Below, in pieces: positions 1 through 7,156 of a stretch of 17,712 nucleotides of DNA (position 1 is the first letter of the stretch; each line of letters begins with the position of its first letter). Below the pieces are notes generated by a model. The model did not search any database. It worked only from the letters and a program-made list of their open reading frames with translations, and had not been told where the DNA came from. The stretch comes from an uncultured Rikenellaceae bacterium (GTDB taxonomy: Bacteria; Bacteroidota; Bacteroidia; Bacteroidales; Rikenellaceae). Location: assembly GCA_910588925.1 (NCBI GenBank), contig CAJURV010000044.1:1-17712 (forward strand), given 5' to 3'. A program made the position numbers and the translations under genes.

Positions 1-146
1 CGCGTTAGGGATTTTATAGGTTCGGGGCGTACGGGGAGGAAGTTTTCGTGATATTTAGTTATGTACGCGACCTCTGAACGCTCTCGTTGTGCAGTTGGCG
101 CGCGAGTTTCGGTTAACGTGGGGCTGTTTCCGTCGCTTTTTAGCCA
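1..146. other. Intergenic flank outside the left repeat; no gene seen
   Basis: I see no supportable gene, tRNA or promoter in this stretch. A minus-strand open frame runs from about 360 to 55 across it. That frame lies mostly in the neighbouring repeat and is interrupted in the repeat's other copy, so I treat it as non-coding. The sequence may still be part of the repeat, because the other copy is cut by the window edge at the matching point and the comparison cannot be extended. Confidence 0.5.
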
Positions 147-231
147 CAAAAATCGCCGATCCCGTTCGTGAGCCATCCTCACGTACACCGAGTACGCTCC
201 GGTGGCGCACGACCGCGATCGACGATTTTTG
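147..231. repeat. 85-bp imperfect hairpin at the outer end of the left repeat
   Basis: The arms begin CAAAAATCG and end CGATTTTTG. Reading inward, blocks CGATC, CG, TCGTG, GCCA and CGTAC pair with single mismatches between them, and a short loop lies around 186-192. The same hairpin is in the right copy at 17629-17712, one base shorter, so it is a conserved part of the repeat. Confidence 0.75.
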
Positions 232-523
232 AGGTCTAAAAAGTCTCGGCGCCCTGCGGTCTTCATTTGTGTACGCGGGCAAGTATGCCTGCGACTTGCG
301 GTTAATGCGCATGTCTTTGGGTGTGGAGTGATGGTATTTGCTCGCCAGTGGCTTTTCCAACCTCTGTCCGGTTAATTACTTGTCGTTGTTTTGGGAGCGG
401 CACCACGTGCCGCAGTGACAGGGTTCGGCTAATGCGCATACTGTTAGTGCGTCTTATAGCATCTTATAGTCTCGCGAGCGGAATTGTGTCCGATTTCTTG
501 CACTTCTGACGAAGCGCAAGTTT
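147..523 (+). repeat. Left copy of a ~377-bp non-coding inverted repeat
   Basis: This stretch matches the reverse complement of 17338-17712 almost end to end, with roughly 85-90 % identity by eye and only small indels. It contains an 85-bp imperfect hairpin (147-231), two copies of the 8-bp palindrome ATGCGCAT (305-312 and 432-439), a 7-bp-stem hairpin GCGGCAC/GTGCCGC (397-413) and a tandem 10-mer of TATAAGA type near 453-475. The most conserved part is 359-413, where 54 of 55 positions agree with the other copy. The minus-strand open frame here is broken by a TAG and by indels in the other copy, which argues against protein coding. It could be a dispersed genomic repeat, a transposase-less mobile element or a structured RNA locus. 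Confidence 0.85.
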
Positions 524-525
524 GT

Positions 526-551
526 GCCTCGCTCCTGACACGGAGCGAAGC
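526..551 (-). terminator. Hairpin downstream of the broken Cys-rich gene
   Basis: A 10-bp stem with one mismatch (GCCTCGCTCC / GGAGCGAAGC) encloses a 6-base loop. It lies just past the stop of the minus-strand reading at 561 and before the left repeat. The following sequence on the minus strand is not strongly T-rich, so terminator function is an inference from position and shape. Confidence 0.4.
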
Positions 552-560
552 TATCGACAA

Positions 561-756
561 CTAAAACACACAGCTTTCAGTGAGTTCCATTATCTTTTCC
601 GTCTCGCCAACCGCATCGCAATCATACTTTCCATAAAACCGCACCAAACCTACTAGAATAGCATCTGTTAGCACAATATACCTCCCCTATCTCGTGGCAT
701 GACATACCCCCAACATAGGCCCTCTTACACTTCGGGCACATGTTAGAATTTCTCAT
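561..756 (-). pseudogene. Small Cys-rich protein, apparently frameshifted
   Basis: Reading from ATG at 756 (or ATG at 741) gives a 44- or 39-residue frame ending at a TGA at 624-622. From the second ATG it has CPKC near the start, then single cysteines at 15, 23 and 27, spaced like a metal-binding knuckle. Removing one T from the TTTT run (AAAA on the plus strand at 635-638) joins this frame to a second one with credible composition. The second frame contains YDCDAVGETEK and a final ESCVF, and it ends at TAG 563-561. The joined product would be 64 residues with seven cysteines. I do not recognise the family. It could be a decayed gene, a sequencing or assembly indel, or two chance frames. It is divergent to the MATE gene, and a hairpin lies just past its end. 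Confidence 0.4.
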
Positions 757-775
757 TCGTAATGGATATTTTTTC

Positions 776-783
776 TATCTTTG
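776..783 (+). promoter_or_regulatory. Bacteroidetes -7 box upstream of the MATE gene
   Basis: TATCTTTG is an exact match to the Bacteroidetes -7 consensus TAnnTTTG. No clear TTTG -33 element is found 19-21 bases upstream, so the site is only a candidate. If used, transcription would begin about 5-8 bases downstream, after the ATG at 762. That argues for a translation start at 804 or 813. Confidence 0.45.
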
Positions 784-803
784 AAAACTCAACGCGACAC
801 CGA

Positions 804-2189
804 ATGAACAATATGGATTTCACAACGGGCAACGAAGGTCGCTCGATATTAAGGTTTTCCATACCGATAATATCGGGAGCTTTTCTGATGCAGCTCTATA
901 ACTGGGCCGACACGGTGATAGTGGGCCGTTATGTGGGCAAGCAAGCCTTGGCTGCGGTGGGTGCGTCGGCACCGTTTGTGTTCATGCTCGTGGCGTTGGT
1001 GATGGGAATAGGTATCGGCACCACCATAATAATATCGCAGGCGTACGGATTGCGCGACTACGACAAAATACGCAAAGCCTCCGACTCGCTCTATCTGTTT
1101 CTGACGGCGGCGGCTGTGGCGATAACGGCCTTAGGGTTGATCTTCAGCCGCAAGATCATGATACTGATAGACCTGCCCGAAGACATACTTCCCTACGCCG
1201 TAAGCTATCTCAATATCTACCTGCTAGGATTGATATTTCTTTTCTTCTTCAACTGCCTTTCGTCGATATTGCGAGGTATAGGCGACTCGCGTACTCCGCT
1301 GATATTTCTGGCTGTGTCGGCGGTACTCAACATACTTCTCGACCTGTTGTTGGTGGCCGTTATCCCGTTAGGCATAAAGGGTGCGGCGTGGGCCACCGTA
1401 ATCGCGCAAGCCATGGCGGTGACATTCGCCATACTCTATACCAACCGGCGTAACGACATCGTCCGGTTCGATCCCCGACGTCTCGTTTTCGACAGACGCA
1501 TATTCGTCCGTAGCCTCAAATTGGGTATTCCGGCGGGGGTACAACAGATGTTCGTGGCCATGGGTATGCTTGCGATAGTCTCCATTGTCAACAGTTTCGA
1601 TACCGACACGGTAGCAGCCTTCTCAGGAGCCTCGCGCATAGAGACGTTAGTATCGGTCATACCCATGAACTTAGGCATAGCGCTCACCTCGTTCACAGGA
1701 CAGAATTTCGGCGTGGGCGACTTCGACAGAATACGCCGAGGCATGTACGCCACCGTACGTTATTCGCTCATAGCGGGAGCCGTAGTCATGATAGGTCTGT
1801 TGCTGGCGGCGGAGCCTCTGATGCGGGTATTCACCACAGAACGCGAGGTGATAGAGGTTGGATGCGGATACCTGCGTGTGCTGGGGCTGTCGTTTTGGAT
1901 ATTCTCGTTGATGATGTGCTTCATGGGAGCATTGCGCGGCATGGGCAATACCGTTGCACCTATGATAATAACGCTCTTCTCGTTGTGGATCGTAAAGATA
2001 CCGGTGGCCTACATGCTATCGGAAAGGTTCGGACAGACCGGGATATGGGCTGCCAGCGCATTCTCTTGGTCTTTGGGAACCATATGTGCGGCTGTCGCGT
2101 TCAATATGACATCGCGTAGACGCCGTACGGAAAGAGAGATTTCCGACAAAAAAGATATTATAACCGAAAGATATGACAACACTCTCTGA
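804..2189 (+). CDS. MATE family multidrug/metabolite efflux transporter
   Basis: This is an inner-membrane antiporter of the multidrug and toxic compound extrusion superfamily, which exports organic compounds in exchange for Na+ or H+. The protein is about 461 residues, the usual MATE length. It shows the twelve-helix pattern of two similar halves, with the N-terminal hallmark of a Pro-rich first helix followed by QLYNWADTVIVGRYVG, and a helix-break motif ILRGIGDSRTP. The second half repeats this as GALRGMGNTVAPM. An upstream ATG at 762 is possible, but the -7 box at 776-783 lies inside that extension. The family's usual N-terminus (MDFTTGNEG) begins at 813, so I prefer 804 or 813. It overlaps the next gene by 17 bases, implying co-transcription. 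Substrate cannot be told from sequence. Confidence 0.9.
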   Translation: MNNMDFTTGNEGRSILRFSIPIISGAFLMQLYNWADTVIVGRYVGKQALAAVGASAPFVFMLVALVMGIGIGTTIIISQAYGLRDYDKIRKASDSLYLFLTAAAVAITALGLIFSRKIMILIDLPEDILPYAVSYLNIYLLGLIFLFFFNCLSSILRGIGDSRTPLIFLAVSAVLNILLDLLLVAVIPLGIKGAAWATVIAQAMAVTFAILYTNRRNDIVRFDPRRLVFDRRIFVRSLKLGIPAGVQQMFVAMGMLAIVSIVNSFDTDTVAAFSGASRIETLVSVIPMNLGIALTSFTGQNFGVGDFDRIRRGMYATVRYSLIAGAVVMIGLLLAAEPLMRVFTTEREVIEVGCGYLRVLGLSFWIFSLMMCFMGALRGMGNTVAPMIITLFSLWIVKIPVAYMLSERFGQTGIWAASAFSWSLGTICAAVAFNMTSRRRRTEREISDKKDIITERYDNTL

Positions 2190-3369
2190 AAAAGCGCGGA
2201 CCATGCCCGCCTCACCCATGCGCAAGCTCGTTCCCTACGCCGAGGAGGCGAAAAAAAGAGGTGTAAAGGTCTATCACCTCAACATAGGACAACCGGACAT
2301 AGAGACCCCGCGCGAAGCGTTGGACGCCATAGCCGCCATGCGTGAACCCATAATATACTACACCCATTCGGCAGGCAAGGAGAGCTACAGGCGCGGATTG
2401 GCCGAATATTACAACGGCTTAGGCATCCCTCCCATCACCTACGAGGATGTTTTGGTCACCACCGGAGGATCGGAAGCTATAGTCTTCGCTTTCATGGCGT
2501 GCCTCGACCCGGGCGACGAGGTGCTCATCCCCGAACCGTTCTATGCCAACTATAACGGATTCGCCGTAGAGGCCGGAGTCAAGGTAGTCACCGTAGGTTC
2601 GACCATAGACAACGATTTCGCCCTCCCTCCCATACCGGAGATGGAACGGGCCTTGACCGACCGTACGCGCGCCATACTTATATGCAATCCCAACAACCCC
2701 ACCGGGTATCTCTACAGCGAAGAGGAGATACGCGAGCTGGGCCGTATGGCGGCACGACACGACATGTTTCTCATCGTAGACGAGGTATATCGCGAATTCT
2801 GCTACGACGGCGCCAGCCATTTCTCCGCGCTCAACCTAGTGGAACAGGCCGACAACGTAGTAATGATCGACTCCATATCCAAACGCTACAGCATGTGCGG
2901 AGCACGTCTGGGCGCCATAGTAACGCGCAATCGCGACATAATCGACGCGGCGTTACGCCTGGGACAGGCACGTTTGTGTCCTCCTTTCGTGGCACAGGTA
3001 GCCGCAGAAGCCGCACTACGCACACCGCAGAGCTATTTCGACAGAGTGAAAGAGGAGTACACCGCAAGACGCAACCTGCTCGTAAGCGAGCTAAACAAGA
3101 TAGACGGGGTGCGTTGTCCCATGCCACGCGGCGCATTCTACGCCATAGCCGAATTACCTGTCGATAACGCAGAAGAATTCGCGCGCTGGATGTTGGAGAA
3201 ATTCTCTTTCGAGGGAGCGACGGTTATGCTCGCCCCAGCCTCCGGATTCTATGCCACAGGGGCGTCGGGCGCAAAACAGGTGCGCATAGCTTACGTACTG
3301 AACAAGGAAGACCTTACCAAGGCTGTGAAATGTCTCGAAATGGGACTCAAGGAATATAACAGAAGATAA
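2173..3369 (+). CDS. Pyridoxal-phosphate-dependent aminotransferase (class I/II, AspC-like)
   Basis: This is a cytosolic fold-type I PLP enzyme that moves amino groups between an amino acid and a 2-oxo acid. The 398-residue length is normal for the family. The sequence shows the substrate-side NIGQPDIETP near residue 38, the PLP-binding NPNNPTG (172-178), Asp203 in VDEVY for the pyridine nitrogen, the Schiff-base Lys237 in SISKRYSMCGARLG, and Arg371 in KQVRIAYV for the substrate carboxylate. The ATG lies inside the last codons of the MATE gene. The residues before MPASPMRKLVP fit the family N-terminus, so I keep this start over the ATG at 2203. Aspartate aminotransferase-like activity is likely, but substrate preference is not readable. 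A terminator follows at 3395-3433. Confidence 0.9.
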   Translation: MTTLSEKARTMPASPMRKLVPYAEEAKKRGVKVYHLNIGQPDIETPREALDAIAAMREPIIYYTHSAGKESYRRGLAEYYNGLGIPPITYEDVLVTTGGSEAIVFAFMACLDPGDEVLIPEPFYANYNGFAVEAGVKVVTVGSTIDNDFALPPIPEMERALTDRTRAILICNPNNPTGYLYSEEEIRELGRMAARHDMFLIVDEVYREFCYDGASHFSALNLVEQADNVVMIDSISKRYSMCGARLGAIVTRNRDIIDAALRLGQARLCPPFVAQVAAEAALRTPQSYFDRVKEEYTARRNLLVSELNKIDGVRCPMPRGAFYAIAELPVDNAEEFARWMLEKFSFEGATVMLAPASGFYATGASGAKQVRIAYVLNKEDLTKAVKCLEMGLKEYNRR

Positions 3370-3394
3370 TATAACTGTCGACGTTAAAACGAGA

Positions 3395-3433
3395 TTCCGC
3401 CTCTGTAATGAAGTTTCGATTACAGAGGCGGAA
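3395..3433. terminator. Bidirectional hairpin terminator between converging genes
   Basis: A perfect 15-bp inverted repeat (TTCCGCCTCTGTAAT / ATTACAGAGGCGGAA) encloses a 9-base loop. It sits between the end of the aminotransferase (+) and the end of the glycosylase (-). A short T-run follows the stem on the minus strand and an A/T-rich stretch on the plus strand, so it can serve both genes. Confidence 0.85.
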
Positions 3434-3463
3434 AATATTTACGTCAAAGCAAACGATAGCTGT

Positions 3464-4066
3464 TTACAGTGCCGGTATCAACCCTTCGTTCTCGAACATA
3501 ACCCTATAACTCTCCGCTTTTTTACCTATCGCCAAAGGATAGGCCCGCGAAGTGGACGGCATACGATACAGACGCACTTTACGGTCGCCTATGGTCACCT
3601 CCATAAAAGAGCCTATGGACGGGGCCTCCCCCTCTACGGTAGAGAGCAAGGTATCGAGAGCTTTCTGCCCTGTCACGACCACGGCACCGCATCGCGGCAT
3701 CTTGGCGAGCATAGCCCCTACATCGCTGCACCGGGCCACTACGAGAAATTTATCCGAAGCGTCGTTGTTAAGGCGCCTCACCTCGCATGCCGTGTCGAAC
3801 AGACCTATACCGCGTTCGTTACAGAAACCGCGCACCATATCTTCGTCGAAACCACCGTCGGACCTTACGAAACGATCCTTATCACCGAAAAACAACAATC
3901 CCATTATCCTCCACATATCGTTCTGTTTATTGGGATAGAAAAAGTTCATCGACCACCTCTGACGCGGCGGCGGAAAGCTGCCGAGCATCAATATACGACC
4001 ATCAGACGGCAAGAACGGCTCTAGCGGATGGCGCTCTACGGGAATATCGTGGGTTTCGTTTATCAT
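3464..4066 (-). CDS. UDG-superfamily DNA glycosylase (family 6 / hypoxanthine-uracil type)
   Basis: The 200-residue protein has the uracil-DNA-glycosylase fold signature. An N-terminal LMLGSFPPPRQRWSMNFFYPN precedes NDMWRIMG, and near the C-terminus PSTSRAYP corresponds to the second active-site motif. The GSFP...NFFYPN...W pattern is that of the group often annotated as DNA-deoxyinosine glycosylase, which starts base-excision repair of deaminated bases. A longer frame begins at 4129. Its first 21 residues are encoded by the end of a dispersed repeat (4091-4146) and do not resemble the family, while MINETHDIPVERHPLEPFLP does, so I start at 4066. It converges on the aminotransferase and shares the terminator at 3395-3433. 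Base specificity needs an assay. Confidence 0.82.
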   Translation of the reverse strand: MINETHDIPVERHPLEPFLPSDGRILMLGSFPPPRQRWSMNFFYPNKQNDMWRIMGLLFFGDKDRFVRSDGGFDEDMVRGFCNERGIGLFDTACEVRRLNNDASDKFLVVARCSDVGAMLAKMPRCGAVVVTGQKALDTLLSTVEGEAPSIGSFMEVTIGDRKVRLYRMPSTSRAYPLAIGKKAESYRVMFENEGLIPAL

Positions 4067-4090
4067 GACAAATACAATTCTATTCGATGC

Positions 4091-4146
4091 AGACCTTTTC
4101 TCGCCTCGGCAATAAAGAATTCGTCCCATCGCACTCGGCTTATCGG
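4091..4146 (-). repeat. Single unit of the 73-bp dispersed repeat family
   Basis: On the minus strand this reads GATAAGCCGAGTGC, then an AT-rich middle, then TTGCCGAGGCGAGAAAAGG. It aligns with the two units at 8599-8725 and more loosely with the three units at 13114-13334. It lies just upstream of the glycosylase start and creates a false N-terminal extension of that reading frame. Confidence 0.65.
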
Positions 4147-4222
4147 AAATGATAAATCAAATCAATCTTAAGCCACCTAAAATACCATTAGCGTCACAGT
4201 ATGTAAGGGGACTTACAAAAAA

Positions 4223-4936
4223 TCACACATCGTATATACCTATACGCGCGATCTCAGGACAACACGCCCGCAGATCGAAAAACAACCGTTTGAGCGTATC
4301 TTTCTCCCTGACCTGAACCCGCAATGTAAGCGTGGACTTACCCGCAGAATAGTCGGACTCGGTAGATACATTGAACACGAACAAAAGGTATTCGGCCGCG
4401 GTATCCATAACCCGGTCTATATCGGGATCGGCCGTATCGAATGTAATAACCAGCTGCTTGACCTCTCCCGAAAGGAGTCTCTTTTTCTCGATCCGTTCCA
4501 ACGCCACCAGCACGAACAGAGTGCCGAAAGTGAGCAACACGGCCGGTACGTATAGCCCGGCGCCCACACACATGCCTATGATGGCGATGACCCATATACA
4601 GGCCGCCGTGGTAAGACCGCGAACGTTACCCTTGCTCTGTATGATCGACCCCGCCCCGAGAAAACCTATGCCGGTCAGTATCTGGGCGGCGATTCGTCCC
4701 GGGTCTCCGCCCTGCATGTGGGGATAGCTTTGCGGAATCCATATCGACAGCAAAACGGCGGCCGTAGAGCCGAGACATATCAACATTATGGTGCGCATAC
4801 CGGCACTCTGACGGCGTTGCTGACGCTCTATACCCACAATGGCACCCAACACGAAGCTGATAAGCAGTTTAAGCGCGGCGGAGACATAAGTCACCTCCGT
4901 ATTGAAAAGCTCGTTTATGTAGTACTCCATATTCAT
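4223..4936 (-). CDS. MgtC/SapB family membrane protein
   Basis: This 237-residue protein has the N-terminal MgtC/SapB membrane domain: several hydrophobic helices with GAIVGIERQQRRQSAGMRT, GGDPGRIAAQILTGIGFLG and GAGSIIQSKGNVRGLTTAA. A soluble C-terminal region of about 80 residues is probably the ACT-like domain seen in longer members. Family members act at the inner membrane and are linked to Mg2+ limitation and control of the F-type ATPase in some pathogens. In commensals the role is not established. I start at ATG 4936 because it forms an ATGA overlap with the stop of the upstream gene (stop at 4935-4933). The longer frame from 5002 would run through that gene. A second ATG is at 4930. 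The overlap implies translational coupling to the C_GCAxxG_C_C gene. Confidence 0.85.
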   Translation of the reverse strand: MNMEYYINELFNTEVTYVSAALKLLISFVLGAIVGIERQQRRQSAGMRTIMLICLGSTAAVLLSIWIPQSYPHMQGGDPGRIAAQILTGIGFLGAGSIIQSKGNVRGLTTAACIWVIAIIGMCVGAGLYVPAVLLTFGTLFVLVALERIEKKRLLSGEVKQLVITFDTADPDIDRVMDTAAEYLLFVFNVSTESDYSAGKSTLTLRVQVREKDTLKRLFFDLRACCPEIARIGIYDV

Positions 4937-5352
4937 CGCATACCGCCTTTCGATGTCATCTCCAGAACCTTCTCGACCACACTGCGGGTAAGAGACGCGC
5001 AACGTTCGCGATCCTTACCGCCACGAGTGAGCACACGACAACATGTCGATTTGTTCGCAGTCTTGAAAAAGTCGTGCAACTCGCCGGCCGACGCCCTTAT
5101 AACCGCGGCGCCTTCCGTAGGCGCGGTACGTCCTTTAAGCGCACCCAGCACTATCTGACCTCCGACCAAGGCCCCGCACGCACATCCCGAACTCATGCCT
5201 CCGCCGAACGACGACGAAGCCGCCAACAACTCCGCCGGCAGACCCAACCCGAGCCCGTCGTTCATGGCATGCACCACCGACTCGGAACACATATACCCGC
5301 GATCGTGATTATACTCATACGCCATACGCGCTATCTCTTCAACCGTTTTCAT
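4933..5352 (-). CDS. C_GCAxxG_C_C family protein
   Basis: This 139-residue small protein belongs to the family named for its cysteine pattern (C_GCAxxG_C_C). The cysteines are visible at 22 (YMCSES), at 57 and 59 (SSGCACGALVGG), at 104-105 (STCCRVL) and at 118 (RCAS). The glycine-rich segment FGGGMSSGCACGALVGG is the most conserved part. Members are often proposed to have a redox or metal-cluster role, but no function is established that I can state. No signal peptide is seen, so it is probably cytosolic. It begins 53 bases after the era stop and overlaps the MgtC gene by an ATGA, so the two are likely made together. Confidence 0.85.
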   Translation of the reverse strand: MKTVEEIARMAYEYNHDRGYMCSESVVHAMNDGLGLGLPAELLAASSSFGGGMSSGCACGALVGGQIVLGALKGRTAPTEGAAVIRASAGELHDFFKTANKSTCCRVLTRGGKDRERCASLTRSVVEKVLEMTSKGGMR

Positions 5353-5405
5353 ACCGTAATTTTGAAAGCATTAAACATTACACCGTGTAAGCGAACTAAT
5401 TACAG

Positions 5406-6290
5406 CTACTCCTTATCTATATAGCCGAAATTCCTCAACATACGTTCATTGTTGCGCCAATCTTCGCCCACTTTCACGAATATCTCGAGAAAGACCTTTT
5501 TCTGCAAGAAGGCCTCCAACTCCTTACGGGCTGCCGTTCCCACCTTTTTAAGCATAGCTCCTTTATGACCTATTATAATGCCTTTCTGCGAGTTACGCGC
5601 CACGTATATGACAGCGCCTATACGGTCGATCTCCGGACTCTCCTTGTAGCTTTCTATCACCACCTCCACAGAGTAGGGGATCTCCTTATCGAAATTGAGC
5701 AATATCTGCCCGCGTATTATCTCCGATGCAAAAAACCGTAGCGGCTTGTCGGTGAGCGTATCGGCAGGGAAATAGGGCTCGCCCGGAGGCAAAAGCTCCA
5801 CTATGGCGTTAAAAAGGTTATCTATATTGAAGTTATTGGTAGCAGAAGTAGGTATTATACGCGCCTCGGGCAAAAGAGAGCGCCACATATCCGTCTTAGC
5901 CGACAACCGCTCCTGATCGGCTAAGTCGATCTTATTGATAACCAACAGCGTGGGAATAGCCGACAACTTAACCTTATCTATAAAATCGGAGTGTTTGGTG
6001 GCATCCTCCACCATATCGGTTACATAGAGCAACACATCGGCGTCGGCAAGAGCTCCCACCGAGAAGCGCAACATGCTCTCCTGCAATTTATAATTTGGTT
6101 TGAGCACCCCCGGCGTGTCGGAATAGACTATCTGAAAATCCTCGCCGTTCACTATACCCATGATGCGATGACGCGTGGTCTGCGCCTTGGAGGTGATAAT
6201 GGATATGCGTTCGCCCACGAGCGCATTCATCAACGTAGACTTGCCGACATTGGGGTTACCCACTATATTTACGAATCCCGATCTGAACAT
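5406..6290 (-). CDS. era: GTPase Era
   Basis: Era is an essential GTPase that binds the 3' end of 16S rRNA and helps mature the 30S subunit. At 294 residues it matches the usual length. The G-domain shows G1 GNPNVGKS (11-18), switch I TTRHR (38-42), G3 DTPG (58-61), G4 NKID (119-122) and G5 SAT near 150. The C-terminal KH domain has IIGHKGAMLKKVG. The frame is open back to 6377, but the first 29 residues of that reading are Cys/Arg-rich and unlike Era. MFRSGFVNIVGNPNVGKS begins at 6290 and fits the family, so I use that start. It sits downstream of the transaldolase on the same strand after a 157-base spacer, which probably holds its own leader. Confidence 0.95.
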   Translation of the reverse strand: MFRSGFVNIVGNPNVGKSTLMNALVGERISIITSKAQTTRHRIMGIVNGEDFQIVYSDTPGVLKPNYKLQESMLRFSVGALADADVLLYVTDMVEDATKHSDFIDKVKLSAIPTLLVINKIDLADQERLSAKTDMWRSLLPEARIIPTSATNNFNIDNLFNAIVELLPPGEPYFPADTLTDKPLRFFASEIIRGQILLNFDKEIPYSVEVVIESYKESPEIDRIGAVIYVARNSQKGIIIGHKGAMLKKVGTAARKELEAFLQKKVFLEIFVKVGEDWRNNERMLRNFGYIDKE

Positions 6291-6307
6291 ATTTACATTT
6301 CGATTTT

Positions 6308-6349
6308 CAGGGACCTGCCGCCCGCATACGCCGCAACGACACGTCCCTG
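6308..6349 (-). other. Possible leader hairpin upstream of era
   Basis: CAGGGAC at 6308-6314 pairs perfectly with GTCCCTG at 6343-6349. They enclose a GC-rich 28-base interior within the 157-base spacer between the transaldolase stop and the era start. It could be a leader structure or a weak terminator for the transaldolase. A 7-bp stem with a long loop can arise by chance. Confidence 0.25.
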
Positions 6350-6447
6350 TTATATATTTCACTCTGACGGCCTGCAATCCGAATGCCGGAAACGCTCACG
6401 ACACCGGAAATATCGTACCGCAGAGACACTATTTACCTGCAATAAGC

Positions 6448-7101
6448 TCAGATTATCTCCTTGGTAGCCTTTTCGAAAATGGCCAACCCCTTGTCTGTCA
6501 ATGGATGGTCGAGCAGGGCCATTATGCTCGACAAAGGCGAGGTTATCACGTCGGCGCCCACCTCCAGACACTGTATGATGTGCTGCACCGAACGTATCGA
6601 AGCGGCGAGCACCTCCGTCTGATAACCGTAATAGCGGTAGACATTGACTATTCTCGACACCAGCTCTATGCCGTTGGAGCTGACATCGTCGAGACGTCCC
6701 ACGAACGGCGACACGTAGCTCGCTCCCGCTTTGGCCGCCAAAAGAGCCTGTCCCAACGAGAATACGAGTGTACAGTTGGTACGGATGCCCATGTCGCTGA
6801 ACGACTTTATGGCACGTATGCCGTCGGCGGTACACGGAACCTTCACCACGATCTGCTTATGCAACGCGGCCAACTTCTTGCCCTCCTCTATCATGCCTTC
6901 GTAATCGGTAGAGAGAACCTCCGCGCTAACATCGCCTGTCACTATACCGCATATATCGACATAGTGTTTCATTATCGCCTCATTACCTTTGACGCCCTCT
7001 TTAGCCATGAGCGAGGGATTGGTAGTAACGCCGTCGAGGATACCCATTGATTCGGCCTTGGCGATCTGTTCGAGGTTCGCCGTGTCTATAAAGAACTTCA
7101 T
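6448..7101 (-). CDS. tal: Transaldolase, small FSA/TAL type
   Basis: This 217-residue TIM-barrel class I aldolase belongs to the FSA/TalC group, which also includes fructose-6-phosphate aldolases. Visible hallmarks are FIDTAN at the start, DGVTTNPSL (23-31), the Schiff-base Lys87 in VVKVPCT, TLVFS (111-115) and SPFVGRLDD (131-139). Two positions separate the activities. True FSA enzymes carry Gln and Tyr where transaldolases carry Glu and Phe. Here they are Glu61 (SAEVLS) and Phe133 (SPFVGR), so I favour transaldolase, acting in the non-oxidative pentose phosphate pathway, although databases often label this group fructose-6-phosphate aldolase. The gene stands alone, with 55 bases to the upstream gene's stop. 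Confidence 0.88.
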   Translation of the reverse strand: MKFFIDTANLEQIAKAESMGILDGVTTNPSLMAKEGVKGNEAIMKHYVDICGIVTGDVSAEVLSTDYEGMIEEGKKLAALHKQIVVKVPCTADGIRAIKSFSDMGIRTNCTLVFSLGQALLAAKAGASYVSPFVGRLDDVSSNGIELVSRIVNVYRYYGYQTEVLAASIRSVQHIIQCLEVGADVITSPLSSIMALLDHPLTDKGLAIFEKATKEII

Positions 7102-7156
7102 AATATTTTGTGTTTTAATTTATTGCACCACTGCATACGGTTTGTCGCCTTTCCGG

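Noticed and set aside
55..360. Minus-strand open frame of 101 residues across the left repeat
   Set aside because: In the inverted copy the same frame is interrupted by a TAG after about ten codons and by a one-base indel within the hairpin, so it is not under protein selection.
762..803. Upstream ATG of the MATE gene at 762
   Set aside because: The consensus -7 box at 776-783 lies within the extra codons, and the extra residues are not typical of the family, though I cannot exclude this start.
6291..6377. 29-residue N-terminal extension of Era
   Set aside because: The extra residues are Cys/Arg-rich, unlike Era, and a family-typical start at 6290 gives the expected length.
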